From NCBI GenBank assembly GCA_013397795.1, contig VZTJ01004401.1:1-64000 (forward strand): a DNA stretch of 64,000 nucleotides. The letters run 5' to 3'. The notes below the pieces were generated by a model, which was not told the origin of the DNA, made no database searches, and worked only from the letters and a program-made list of their open reading frames with translations. Each line of letters begins with the position of its first letter. Position 1 is the first letter of the stretch. This DNA is from Orthonyx spaldingii (lineage: Eukaryota > Chordata > Aves > Passeriformes > Orthonychidae). A program made the translations under genes and the position numbers. Positions 35,435 to 47,183 of this stretch are shown here, piece by piece.

Positions 35435-37070
35435 AGCAGTTATTCCGGAACTTTGAGACAATTTAGAAAGACATAGAGTGATTATTTACCAAGCAATTTC
35501 TGGAATGCTACACATGAGCAAATGGGAGAACACAAGGAAAAAAACAAGTCCATGTGTATGTTTACAACAGTGTATACCTGAAATTATTACGGAGAAAGTA
35601 ATATCTTTCAGGTTTTGCATATATTTGATTAGAATCAGCTACCTTTCATTTGTGTTGTAGAGCATCCCCTTCTTAAGCTGTTTCAATGATTTTGATACAT
35701 TGTCAGAAAGCCTGATCACACAGAAATGGCATGTTCATTGCAATATGAGTGCAAAGTGTCAACATTGATAAATATATCATCTTCACATTGACATGTTTAG
35801 AGAAGGAAGCTTTAAATGAAAGAAGATGAAATATTCCTAAAGGGTAATATATTGGAATATGAAAAGTAGTGCCTGAAGCAAGATGGAGACATAGAGATGT
35901 TTCCCACAGACACTTGAAAAGGTGGGGAGAAACTTATGAGTTTATATTCTAATACAGGAGGAAGATATGTAATTCTAAACCAAGTTTAATAAAGATAGTT
36001 GATGGTTGTTTTTTCTCACATTAGTGTTACCTATTAAAAATTCCATCATATTACTGTCAAAATGAAGCCTTCTAGAATCTTAATGATGGCACTGCTAATG
36101 TTCTTCTGTGAAAATATATTACATGTAAATATTTCCCCATCTTCTTCATTCCTAAAAGTGTCATTCCCAAGCAAAAATTCATATCACATCATACCCTTCC
36201 CTGCTTCACCTCCCAAACACTTCCCTGTCAATTAATGAGTCCCATTAGTCCCAGACAGAGAACTATCACAGGTCATCTCTTTGCTCTATCTCCAAATAAA
36301 ATACATGGCATCAGGATTCTTTTTTTCATATCTGTCTTTATCTATCATAGCTTAATATTAGGTAATTAATGAATTTTTGAGAGGAATAAATGCCTTTACT
36401 ATCAGTAGTTTTCATGGATATATTAGTAGGAATCAATGTTAGTAGTCCTGTTAGAGAAAGGGTATCTTTTCATTAGATAATATTCCTCAACTACGGCCAG
36501 TAGAACAATCTGTTTTATTCCTGTGCCAGGTTTATACTTCTAGAAGAGTTCACCATAACCAGAGGACTATTTGATGACTACAGTGAAAATAAGGACCTGA
36601 GTGAACTTTCTCCATCAAGGAAACCAAGGAATGTGATATCAGACCTGGCTTAACAATGTTTTATCAAAAATTTAATTACTTCAATAGGCACATATTACAT
36701 TCACCTAAAGAATCACTGCATTTATAGCCATTTTTAAGAGATTTTTTGCTCAGAAGAATTAGAATGTAACCCTGGACAGAAGATAAAACCAAAGCCAACA
36801 GAACAATCATGCACTTTTCAGCTCCATATAGAAAAGTAAGTATTTATTTCCACTCTGCACTGGAATGAATTTCATCCATTGTCTTTGTTTCGTCACAAGA
36901 ATGAAGATACTCCATACAAAATGCAATAAATAAAAGAACTTGTTTATAAAAAGCATCTAACTGACATGATCCATGGATTTGATCTAATAGAGTCTGTTAA
37001 TATAAGTGAAGAGATAAGATGACATATGCAAACTGAGTTAAACTACAAATGTGACATAAACTTGTTATAC
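35435..37070. other. No recognisable feature
   Basis: AT-rich sequence without gene or repeat match. Confidence 0.5.
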
Positions 37071-37203
37071 CTGATAGCTTTGCAAAGGATAGATTTCACA
37101 GATGTCCCAATCTTGATCATATTTTCCTTAAGCTGCTTCCAAGCCAAGTGAATCCTGAGTAAGCATGACATTAAGTAGTAGCCATTGTCATTTGTAAAAG
37201 AGT
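37071..37203 (-). CDS. Candidate internal exon, unidentified minus-strand gene
   Basis: This is the best-looking host exon in the window. On the minus strand, TATCGTTTCTTTCCCCAG is a textbook acceptor. The 133-base segment reads SFTNDNGYYLMSCLLRIHLA then WKQLKENMIKIGTSVKSILC and KAI, and AG|GTATAAC is a good donor. The open frame extends only modestly beyond both splice sites. It enters one base into a codon (AC completing it) and leaves two bases (AG). The sequence looks like amphipathic helices, perhaps of a helical-repeat protein. I do not recognise the family. Confidence 0.42.
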
Positions 37204-39371
37204 CTGGGGAAAGAAACGATACCACATTAATATATCTCTACACACTCAGTTAAAACACAATCCAAAATTAAAATGGATTTTGAAACACCAGTTAACGTCT
37301 GCCAAAAACTCATTCTAACCTATTTCTGCTTTGTCTGCAATATTTACTGCAGAGACAGAAAATACATTTGACCGGGAATTGTGTCTTATGGGACTTCATT
37401 CCAAAGCTGTTCTTTAAGGATTCAGATAAAATATGTCCTTCAGCTACTACTAGTTTTCAAGAATGCCCATGACTGTGGTTCAGAGTATCATAATACCTCT
37501 TTGCAACTATCATTTGATTACACATTTGGCATTCTACAAAACACAGAAATTGAAAAATGGGCAATAAGAACTAACATTTGAAAGAACCAGTATTCCTAAT
37601 ATCTGTTACCCTGTAATTAAACTCATTAGTGTTGTTCTCAGGTGACATGTTTTTATAATTATTGTTCTTATAGTCTCATAATAATTCATTTTGCCTATTT
37701 ATGCTTGTTTTTTCAATCTGAAAGGAATAAATTTTTAATATTATTATTATAATATTTAATTATAATAAAAGAACAATTTCATGTGACAATTTATTAATTT
37801 GAAGGAATGGAAGTACTGTTCAAAAACCAAATAGCTCATTTTAGAACAACTTTGTTAAAAGACACATTGTAAAACAGAGCTTTCCTGAACCTCAAAAACC
37901 AAACCTGTGTGCTGGCATGGGTGGGTGATGGGAGCATAGCTCAGACCCATGGCAATTGACAGCAGAACATAAAATTGTCCATTCATGGTACAGATCTCAG
38001 TCATCTTCTCCTCCTCTGGTCTCCCCAGTACAGGTCAAAAGTAAGACTTTAGTAGGTCTTAAACAATATTGCTCAAAGGTCTTTGTATATTATAACTGGA
38101 AATGATGGAGCAGAAATGCACTAATGGAATAGTACTGACCTTAAGTGTTTTGTGTGCTGTGGTCCCTGCTATCAGTTTGCTCTCTGGGACTTTACATAGG
38201 AAGAGAACTCATGTATCTCATATTGACAATAAAAACTGTAACAATAACAACTTGGCAATAAAAACACCCAAACATGGGATCTAGGACATTCAACTAACTC
38301 AGCCAAAAAGTTCAGCTTGTGATGTTTCTGGGTACTATTCTTTTTAAACACAAATAGTTATTAAAAATATTTAGTCACAGACAAGAACAAGTCCAAGTTT
38401 CATTTAGATACTTCAGTTCATAATTGGTAGTTGCCTTTACTAATTCAATAGAATGTTTTTATGTTAAATAATATAACTTGTTCTTCCTGACTAATCACTA
38501 CTTTTGAACTTCAGTGAATATCCTATGTATAAGAATCACTAATTATAGACATTTTTCAAAGGTTTTATTTCCTTTCAAGGAAGAAAAGTTGGCTTTTGCC
38601 TTAATACAGGAGAGTATCTCTTTCTTTCTTAGTGAAACTTCATAGTTTACAGAACAGCCAAAATTACAAGGGAACTAACTTTATTACCTGCAAGGAAAAA
38701 TAGTGCTTGAGGCATGGAGAAAACAAGCTTCTAAAAGAGAGAGTATAAATAGACTCAGTGTTTTCAGGCTTTCTTTCGAAAATAATGTTTTCTTTCTTTG
38801 AAAAGAGGTTTGTCAATATGAAAAGCAAACACAACCAGTGGTTTCTACTGCACATGGATGAAATTATAGGACTGCTACAGGACAGCATTTTAAGCCACTA
38901 AGCCTGATGGTGAAAGCAATTCTGAAAATGATGGTTGATCTCGCTAGGCAGGGTAAATATATGAACTGCTTGCTTTAGAAAAAAAAAAAAGTATTTCTGG
39001 TTTTAAAAGTATACATACAGCTTCTAAAGCCACTCAGTCAAATTGAGAAAATGTAGCAAAATTATTTTCACAATTCCAAATACACTAAACTGCCATTCAA
39101 AAGGAAAAGGAATAATATCACCCTTTTATGAACAGAAGAGAATGTAGACTTCAAATGGAAATCAGTGTTTTGGCTATTTTCTCTTCAGTAAGAGAACAAA
39201 AAAATTATTTTTCTTCTGATCTTGTAAGAAGCTTACTATCAGTTGAAAAAATTCAATTGTGTGCATCTTGTTGCAACAAAAATTGAGAGTATTTTAATGA
39301 GTTTTTGTGGAGTTTAGTGGGTTGCAGTCTACAGAAAAACACTAAATAGTTAGTCAAACATAGTCACTACC
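37204..39371. other. No recognisable gene
   Basis: AT-rich. Small open frames at 37381-37581 (+), 38102-38284 (+) and 38664-38888 (-) show no domains. Confidence 0.5.
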
Positions 39372-39734
39372 CATCACGTTCACCATTGGTTTATCCCTGT
39401 TCTCCTCCCCTTTCTTAGTTCCCTTAAAACCCTGTGTAACCGTCCCCCATTGCTCACTCTGTAGCTCCCACCCTTGCGGCTAGTTCTCCTGTCTCTCGGG
39501 ACAGAGAATAAACTCAAGGTTGCTGCTACGTGTGAGTCCCTCTCTCCTCCTTTACCACCGCCCGAATCGTTACTCAGCTTCCATCGACTGCTGCCAGCCC
39601 CAGCCTGGGCTTCGGGACAAACAGCTCTTCTCAGGGCTACCCTGCAGGGGTTTCAAGGTGAGAGCCTTGCTGACCGGGTGCTCCGAGATCGTGTTGCCTG
39701 CTGGCCTGCCGGGCGGTCAAGCGGTCAAGTGACA
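39372..39734 (+). mobile_element. LTR family A copy 3, 5'-truncated
   Basis: Homologous to the 3' part of the LTR at 1340-1994, starting near its CATTCCCCTCATTGG block (here CGTTCACCATTGG). It carries CCCTTAAAACCC (near 39421), AATAAA at 39507-39512, the CTGCTGCCAGCCCCAGC block, and the terminal CGGTCAAGTGACA. The U3 start is missing, and no clean 6-bp duplication is seen. Confidence 0.85.
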
Positions 39735-39769
39735 GACACTAAATTAGGAGAACCTGTTGATTCTCTTGA

Positions 39770-39861
39770 ATGTAGAAAAAGCCTCATAGAAAGACCTTGA
39801 CAGATAGATCTTTATAGACTGTATGAAATTAGCAAGGACAAATGTCAAATCCTTTCCCTGG
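39770..39861 (+). mobile_element. CR1 scrap, plus strand
   Basis: GACCTTGACAGATAG followed by GCAAGGACAAATGTCAAATC resembles the CR1 segment encoding the region after the polymerase active site (compare FNKKH in the copy at 26489-27957). It ends exactly where an ERVL-like LTR begins, suggesting that the LTR interrupted it. Short and uncertain. Confidence 0.4.
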
Positions 39862-40250
39862 TGTCCTGGGTCCAGTCAGGACAGGGTTAATTTTTGCAGT
39901 AGCCAGGAGAGGAGATAGCTAGGACCCAGAGTTTATTCTGGGCCATCTCATGTCATTTTCCAGGTACAAGGGAAGAGCTTGCTTCTGGGTCAAGGGAGCG
40001 TGGAGCAGTCAGGTTGGGTCTCTTGGTGAGCATTTTGCATATGAATCACTTGCCTCTCTCTTGTACAGTTTTGTTGTTAATATTGTTGCTGTTATTGTTT
40101 GTTTTCTTATCTCATTGCTATTTCCAGTTAATTGTTCTTATCCCAATCCATGATCTTTACCTTTTGTGACTCCAAGTCTCCTCTCCAGCCTGCCAGAGGG
40201 AGATGGGGATGGGAGAGGGAAGTGAATGGCACATGGTTTCAGTGGGAACA
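39862..40250 (+). mobile_element. ERVL-like LTR, plus strand, diverged
   Basis: Starts TGTCCTGGGTCCAG with GACAGGGTTAATTTTTGCAG, the first block also seen in the minus-strand LTR at 34853-35434. The middle of U3 is mostly absent. The 3' half keeps GGTGAGCATTTTGCAT, a GTTGTTAATATTGTTGCTG tract, CTTATCCCAATCCATGA, and a GGGAGATGGGGATGGGAGAG block. The end is placed at GGGAACA (40250) but is approximate. Gag-like sequence follows, so it is a 5' LTR. Confidence 0.75.
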
Positions 40251-40329
40251 CTAAATTGGAGAATAGCATTCCAAAACCACAAGAGCCTTAGAGTAACAGA
40301 ATATTTGCAAGGAGAATGTTGTGACAGCT

Positions 40330-40640
40330 CCAGAGAGGAGGAACTTACTGCAGTATGTTGGGCCCTGGCTACTCCTTATCATACACAGTTCAATACTAGT
40401 CAGCACCCTCAGGGGAGGAGGAGGAGGAAAGCAGACCAACAGGCACCATGGCCACTCAAGCTGCAGCTGAACCACAGGAATCACCCTTGCCAGTAGCAGT
40501 CACCCCTATACAGAAGAAGACATCAAGACAAAATCAGTTTGCTTAGTGAGGAATGAAGAGGAAACAGGCCGTTCAGAACAGAAGGAAGAGGCAGGGCCAG
40601 AAATAATCAGTTGATCCATACCCCAGGAGAGCTGTGAGAC
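40330..40640 (+). pseudogene. ERVL-like gag remnant, plus strand
   Basis: Downstream of the LTR, the frame reads WALATPYHTQFNTSQHPQ near 40361. After frame changes, KTKSVCLVRNEEET and KEEAGPEII appear around 40525-40605. The order and composition resemble the C-terminal half of ERVL-type gag, and the opening phrase parallels the WGLARACQ phrase of the minus-strand provirus. Similarity disappears after about 40640, so the provirus is truncated there. Confidence 0.55.
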
Positions 40641-42474
40641 AATACAACTCAAATTAAATTCAGAATATTATTTTAGCTTATATTTGGTCTTGTTCTTCAG
40701 TTTTCAAACCTCAAATTTTTAAATGTTATTTTCAAATTTAATTTGAAGTATTTTAATTTTTAATTTTTCTCCTCTAATAAATACTGCTGTGTACAAGGAC
40801 TCTTATTCCTCTTTCATTTTTCTCTGATTTGTTTTCCCATTCCAAACATTTTTATTCAGAAAGTTTACAAAACTGCAAAAAACAAAAGGTAACTCTTTCC
40901 TCTTGTAAGTTTTTCACAGGTGAAAGTATTCTAAACTCTTACATTTTAAGAAAATATTTTTCTAATTGATAGGTTTACTTTGACAGTTGGCCCAGTTCTG
41001 GAAAATGCTGAAAATACATTTGAACACAGTTTACTTGAAAATCTATTCAAAATATATGTCTCATTACTCCTTCAAAATATTACTGAAAATCCTGCAGGGT
41101 ATTATATGCAAGTAAAATTTCTTTGTAATCTGATTACATCTACCTAACAAAAAAAATATTTATGACTACATCGTTGTATGTATGGTTTTTCCATCAGTGC
41201 CCACATATTACCTCTTTGGAATTTATCTCATGACTCCAAGTGTTGTATAAGAGCAGATGAGCCAGAACATGGCAATTTTACTATGTAAAAATTGTCTGCT
41301 CTGTATACCAGAATAAGAGTGCAACTACACACATCAATCTTAAGTCTGTTCAGGGATGCTATCATGAGAAAGGCACTCTTGAAGAATGGACTAGAACTAT
41401 ACTTTTTTGCACCCTGATCTCTTGAATTCCTTTTTCTTGTTTGTTTTTTGGATTCAAGGCTACAACTTTCAAAACAACATGGCGTCTGGACTGTAATGAT
41501 CATGTATCTCTTGCCAAGGCAAAAATCAGGAGTTAAAGTACTACTAGTTTAATGAAAGAGGGTTGTGAATGTATGAAAAATAAGAGCAGAGGAACAGAAG
41601 TGAAGGTATATCAACCCTGTATTAGTAGAAGTCTTTGTTCTGATGTGTGTACCATTTACCTTCGATGAATATGAACTTAGCTTTTTTGTCAGCATTATGT
41701 CAAGTTGTTGGATATTATGTGACAATTGAAGGTGTCTGTCCTGTTAAATGAAAGGATGCATTTCCTTTCTCCTTGAAAAGAACATATTAAGGTTATAGGC
41801 ACTTCAGGACAGAATATAGCATCTGGGACAGAAGAACTGACAACTGACATATTTTAGAATTTAAAAGGAAGTCTCCAGTCCTTCATTTTAAATAAAATAT
41901 AAAGTAACAAAATTAATGAAGAATATGAAATATCATTTTACGTAGCTAATGACACTCATATCTATCCAGTAGTATGGTGACTATAATTCAAGGGTGTGAG
42001 AACAAATTATTTCATGCATTTAATGCTTGCATTTAGTGTTCTTAAGAACCCTGATGTTGGGACTAGGTTTTTCAAGACTTAGAAAAGGATTAGAATTCAT
42101 CAATACTGTAAGAGCATGGGAAAGATTGATTCACTGATTAATCTCACATTAAACACATGGGAACAAAACAGCTGAGTATATTTGTCTCTATAATCCCTTT
42201 TCCCAAATGTAATTACAAATTGAATTGATCAACTTGTGTGTTTCATCTGAGTCAGTAGTAGACATATTAGAATTGCTAGGCTGTATAACAACTTAGTACA
42301 GGTCAGCAGTCTTCAGTGCTAGAGACAATTAGCTACTATGACTGTATATTAAGAGAAATTTTAAATTTCAAAATTTTTCGTTGAATATTTTCCAAAGAAA
42401 ATGTCCATTCTCTTAGAAGAATGACTTTTATAATTTCTAGCATATCTTTTGTACACTGAATATCTTCCTCTTAG
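40641..42474. other. No recognisable feature
   Basis: AT-rich sequence without gene or repeat match. Confidence 0.5.
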
Positions 42475-42480
42475 GGGGAC
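42475..42480. repeat. Target-site duplication GGGGAC, left copy
   Basis: Abuts the LTR's TGTGGTAG. Identical to 42810-42815. Confidence 0.92.
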
Positions 42481-42809
42481 TGTGGTAGTGTGCTGGCCAC
42501 CAGGAACATCCTGGCCTGGCCTGGCCACTCACTGCTCTGCATTCCACTTATCCCTCCCCTGTTCACCCAGGACTGGCCACATGTCACGGGCTCGTCATTT
42601 GTCTATTAGCTGGGCTCTCGCCCTGCCCACCAGGAGGAGAGGGATAAAAGAGGGAGGCGAGAGGGGGGAGGGATCTGGCCACGTTTCCACTACTCATCTC
42701 GTGATCCGGCTCTTCCTTGCTGAGGGAAGAATAAAAGGACTCTGATAAACACAACTTGTACGTCTGTCTTTACCGGCTAGGAGCCCACTGAGGAAACAGG
42801 AGAGCAACA
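42481..42809 (+). mobile_element. Solo LTR, family B, complete with 6-bp duplication
   Basis: A compact 329-bp, GC-rich LTR from TGTGGTAGTG to GAGAGCAACA. A GGGATAAAAG TATA-like box lies at 42641-42650, and AATAAA at 42730-42735, about 85 bp downstream, fits a plus-strand U3-R-U5 layout. The perfect GGGGAC duplication on both sides shows a complete insertion followed by LTR recombination. Its sequence is unlike the three family A LTRs. Its base composition contrasts strongly with the AT-rich flanks. A 98-codon open frame across it (42449-42745) is a shadow. Confidence 0.94.
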
Positions 42810-42815
42810 GGGGAC
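42810..42815. repeat. Target-site duplication GGGGAC, right copy
   Basis: Directly follows GAGCAACA. Identical to 42475-42480. Confidence 0.92.
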
Positions 42816-45800
42816 CATTATTATTCTATGTGTTGAATAGTTACCGAGTTAGAACATTGTCTTACATGGCTTCAGGGCAGTACAGACAATACCAGACAAT
42901 AATCACTTTCTTTTGTAATTAGCTTTTTACTACAAGGTGAACTTCTACTGCTGCCTTTTTTACTGCTGGTTTCTGTGAAAAAGAAGTGGAGCAGACCTGG
43001 AGCACCACAGGTATAAAAATGATATGAGGGGAAATGCCATCTTGACTCTTAGAGTTGGTTGCCTAGGTTTCTAAGAGAAGCAGAACTGAACATATTTGTT
43101 TTCTTCAGGGCTTCTCATTGTTTGTGACCTGATTGGCATATTTACTTTTTTGAGATTTGTTCTATGACCCCAGGACCCTCATAGACTCTATGGGCACAGT
43201 CAGTTGTTCACCCCAAGACTTTTTCACATAGCAAAAAGCAATGCAATGCAACAATGCACTAAAAATGTTGAAACATTTTTGTTGTCCTAATTCCTACCTA
43301 TTCCAGACCCTTTGTTTCCCCCCACAACACTGCCAAAAAGCAATACTTTGCTAAAGCTGTGAAGTATAAAAACTTGTGTATGGTGCATGTTTTTTTTCTT
43401 GGCAAACAGACTGTCATATGGTATATTAAATTATATTTTAAAATGTGCTTAACAATATTCTAAGTGCTGTCCATTTAGGATTTAATTTTCAAAGACGGCT
43501 ACAAGATGGAATAAAATTTAGAGTGCTTAGCTTTAACTTAAATAATAAAAGTTTCTGTGTTCATCTGACACATTTAACAGCTTTATGATTTTCTTCTATG
43601 TTCACCATTTACATCTTGTAGAGTTCCAAGCTATCTTTCAGTAGAAATGGAACTTGTGTAGTTGCAATTTTCTGGTGACTAAAAGGTTACAACAGAAATA
43701 AAATATTAAGAAAACATTAAATCTAATTAATCTCATCGAGATTATAGTCTTCCACAGTATGCTTCTGATCAAACTAATATTTTTTTACTTAAAATGAATA
43801 AAAAGCATAAAAAACTCCAGGTAAACAAATTCCAGTTACAGAGATTAATTTTCCTTTTGTATATTTTTCTTTTTAATAGCCATGGTATATTTCTTATGAT
43901 TATTCTAGGATTTAAGCTATGAGAAAAGAACAACTATATTTTTGTTTTTAGACACATCTGCTACCCCAAAAAATTCAGATTGTATGAAAAAAAATTTCTT
44001 ATCGTATACATATACACAAATATGTACATATATACACAAATAGATACACACATACACACACACATATATATATATATCACTTTCACTGGTGTCTTGAAGG
44101 AGAAAGAAATATTTTTGGTAGCTGTAGAAAACACAGTCTTTGATGTACTTTGGATGAAGGGAAAACTGTCTAGTTTTCTGCTGCAACAGCACAACAGAAT
44201 TATATTAAGAGCAAAGCTGTCTGTGTTATTGTTATTAACAGGAAGAACTCCAAAGATATGACACTTGGGCCGGAGTCATATTCAAGCCTATTGAATTGGC
44301 TGGAGCCTATTCAAACTTTCCCTGAACATCCAAAGGTTTTGACTCTGAGATTTCTTCATCAGAGCTGTTTCATCCCCTAGAAAAATTATGATTAAACCTA
44401 TATATCTATACCTATTCGAGAGCCATACAGAGTTGCCCCAGCTGAATTTCCTTTGGAGGAAAGAAGAGCATACACCTACCACTCTCACTGGTCATTGGGG
44501 ACAACACTAGATGAACCACAGCTGCTAAAATGTAAAAATAATAAATCTGTGGGAACAGTCTGTGCCAGATGAAAGATGGCCCCCATAAAGGTAGGATGTG
44601 ATCACATAATTAATATGCACATCAGAAGCCTCAAGTGTTCCTGGAAACATTAAGTTTGGAATTTCCAAACTTCTGAATGCTGTACTTCCACATCAAACCT
44701 CTGTCAGTACACTTTTCTTTTGCGTTGGACAACAAGGGTCAGAATGTGGAAAAGTGAAGGGAAGAAATATTATCCAATGTGTCGTTACTGTAACACCAAT
44801 TAATATGGTAAAGCTCTTGGCAGGTTTGTGAACTAGGGCTTTGGGGTTGAATTTGACTTTTGACTTGCTGTTGTGAAGACTCCTCAGTCTGGGAGCAGAT
44901 CAGTGTACACCATGTGCATATTTTTGCCTGGTCTGCGGTGGGACAATAGTGACATTTGAAGTAAAGGGGTTTAAATTCACTATCCACCTCTTTAATTTCC
45001 TTTCAGTGCATCCTTTTATGTGAAAAGAGAACTTTAATGAATACTTTTTTCTTTTATTTATACTCACCCAGCCTTATAATAAAACACTGATTGGTAATGT
45101 AAAATCAGGAAATAATTAACAAGTCAATTCTGAGTCCCTGATAAATTTGTCATCACGATTTGAAACACATCAAATAGAAAATATTCAGATGAAAGCACTT
45201 TTCAGCACCTAAAACAAATTGCTTCATCTATGTGTTAAGACTTTTTCGTCTTTAATTCTCATGGTCAGTAGTTTTTCTCCAGCTCACAATTACACTCTGC
45301 TTTGACAAAAGGTTCACCAGATTTTCAGTTTCAGTGACAATTATTTCAGCTAGGATTTCATTGTAGCTGAAGTAGGGCAGAGTTTCTCCTTCTTACTCTT
45401 TTGTCTGAGTGTGGGCATGGTCTCTTGTACGTGTGTGCATTGCAAAGCACAAAGGTACGCTGTTATGGAGAGGATTTTGTTTAGCAAAATATAGCTTACA
45501 GTAGCTGAACCAATCAGAGATGAAGAGGGGAAAAAGCATGGCAGAGACTCACACTGAGATGCAGCTCCAGCAATCTGATGTCTTTATTAAGTCCATTTGA
45601 TTAAGATGTTTATTGTGCAACACTTTTGGCTGCAATTTTTGCACAGCTGCACATCAGATCTAAAAACTTGTAAGTTCACTTAACAAGGGATGGAGCCAGC
45701 ATTCTAGTTTATTCCACACTTACTCTCCCACCTCAAAAAAGCCCTAAATGTCTAAAGAATGGAAACTTCTTAAAAGTGTTTGTGAGAAAGGTTAGCGTAG

Positions 45801-47068
45801 CAGTCCCAAACTAACACTTCCATTTTTTGGGATGGAACAAACTTTTGTTTGTATGAAGGAATTGAATTCCCATGAAGTGGAATAGAGAGTCTGATGTTGT
45901 TAGGTATCTTATTTTCTAAAAAATTCTCTCTTAACCTGTATTAAATCTCTGTCCTGTCATCAGAGATCTTTCTTATTGTCATCTAGCATATTTTGTAAAA
46001 TCACTTAGTTCAAAATAATTATTGAATATTTTCTTTAAATGCGGACATGTATTTTTCACTATGAAAAATGCAAGGTGTTATTGTCACATTAGAGATATAC
46101 AAAGCTGTGTGCATCACAGCAGTTTCCGGAAAATCTTTTTTCCCTCACAGATCACCACTGTTTGCACTTTGAATGTGAATAAACATTAAACTAATGAACA
46201 TTTGTTTGGCACGACTGATCAAATTATGCCTCTCTACAGGAGGATCAGACACATTAGTCTTTCTAAATACTGAAGCGTAGTAAAACCTCCTTTTGGAAAT
46301 AGAGCTGACAGTGAAATTGCAAAAATCAATATTTCAGACATTGGGAAATATTTGGTTGTGGGTCAGTTTTAGCCATAACTTGCAAAATGGGAGACAACAG
46401 TAGAGCTGCTATTGCAATGACATCTAATGACTGGAAGATCTTCTGCTGTAATGGTATGGATAAAATATTGTCTCCACGTTAATTTATTCAGTGTCTGTCA
46501 CATGAGCAGACTGATATAAACCTAGAACATGCACAGGTGACTGTTGAGTGGAGGACCCCCAGCATAACACACCTTTTCTAGGTGACAGTATTCCAAGCTG
46601 TCGTGTAGATAGAGTTTCAAGGCAGTAGAGTGGGAGTCCTGGGGAGAGATCTTGAGCCTCTGCACCACCCAGCATAGGGAGCTGGAAGCTCATGTTGCCC
46701 TCTCTGACAGCCACCAGAATAAAGAAGCAGATGAATGAGCGCCCACACATGTCCTAGTCTGTTTCAGCTGTGCAGGCAGCTTGTTAGGCACTAGAGTGAT
46801 AGAACTTTTTAATCTCTACACAGCCAGTGAAAAAACATCATTTACTACCTGTTCAGAGCTAAAACAGTGTGTATATTTAACTGGTAAAAAGAGTCTTAAT
46901 GCACATGATATATACAAGAATCTATACAGCTCAAATGGCAGGATTTATTCAGCATGCTAATTCTTATCAAGCAGAAGACAAAAATTTAACCTGTATGTAT
47001 ACTGACAAGTGAATTCAGTTCAAGAAACCGAGAAAGTTTTCAGGTACTTAGCTAAGTTACTGGTCAAG
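42816..47068. other. No recognisable gene
   Basis: AT-rich apart from a short GC-richer patch at about 46500-46760 of unknown origin (an 88-codon minus frame there has no domain). Minus-strand frames at 44288-44488 and 44739-44987 have some splice-like edges but no recognisable product. Confidence 0.45.
44008..44077. repeat. (CA/TA)n microsatellite
   Basis: Alternating ATACACA and ATATAT units with interruptions. It produces low-complexity I/Y/C/V frames on both strands. Confidence 0.9.
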
Positions 47069-47183
47069 CGGCTGAACATGGCTCTGAGCAACCTGATTTA
47101 GTTGAAGATGTCCCTCCTCATAGCAGGGGTTCCTGCATTAGATGAACTTTAAAAGTCCCATCTCAAACTGTTCTATGACTCTA
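47069..47183 (+). mobile_element. CR1 3'-end fragment, plus strand
   Basis: GGCTCTGAGCAACCTGATTT, GATGTCCCTCCTCATAGCAG and AAAAGTCCCATCTCAAACTG, ending at TTCTATGACTCTATCC, are the consecutive blocks of a CR1 3' terminus. About 115 bp, 5'-truncated. Confidence 0.85.

Noticed and set aside
42940..42985. Minus-strand acceptor-like CTTCTTTTTCACAG with a Ser-rich frame
   Set aside because: The donor is weak, and the exit phase does not match the next candidate exon.
43917..44261. Overlapping frames rich in Ile, Tyr, Cys and Val
   Set aside because: They arise from the CA/TA microsatellite.
44739..44987. 82-codon minus-strand Gln/Ser/Cys-rich frame
   Set aside because: An acceptor-like CCACCGCAG lies inside it, but no donor, family match or phase fit could be shown.
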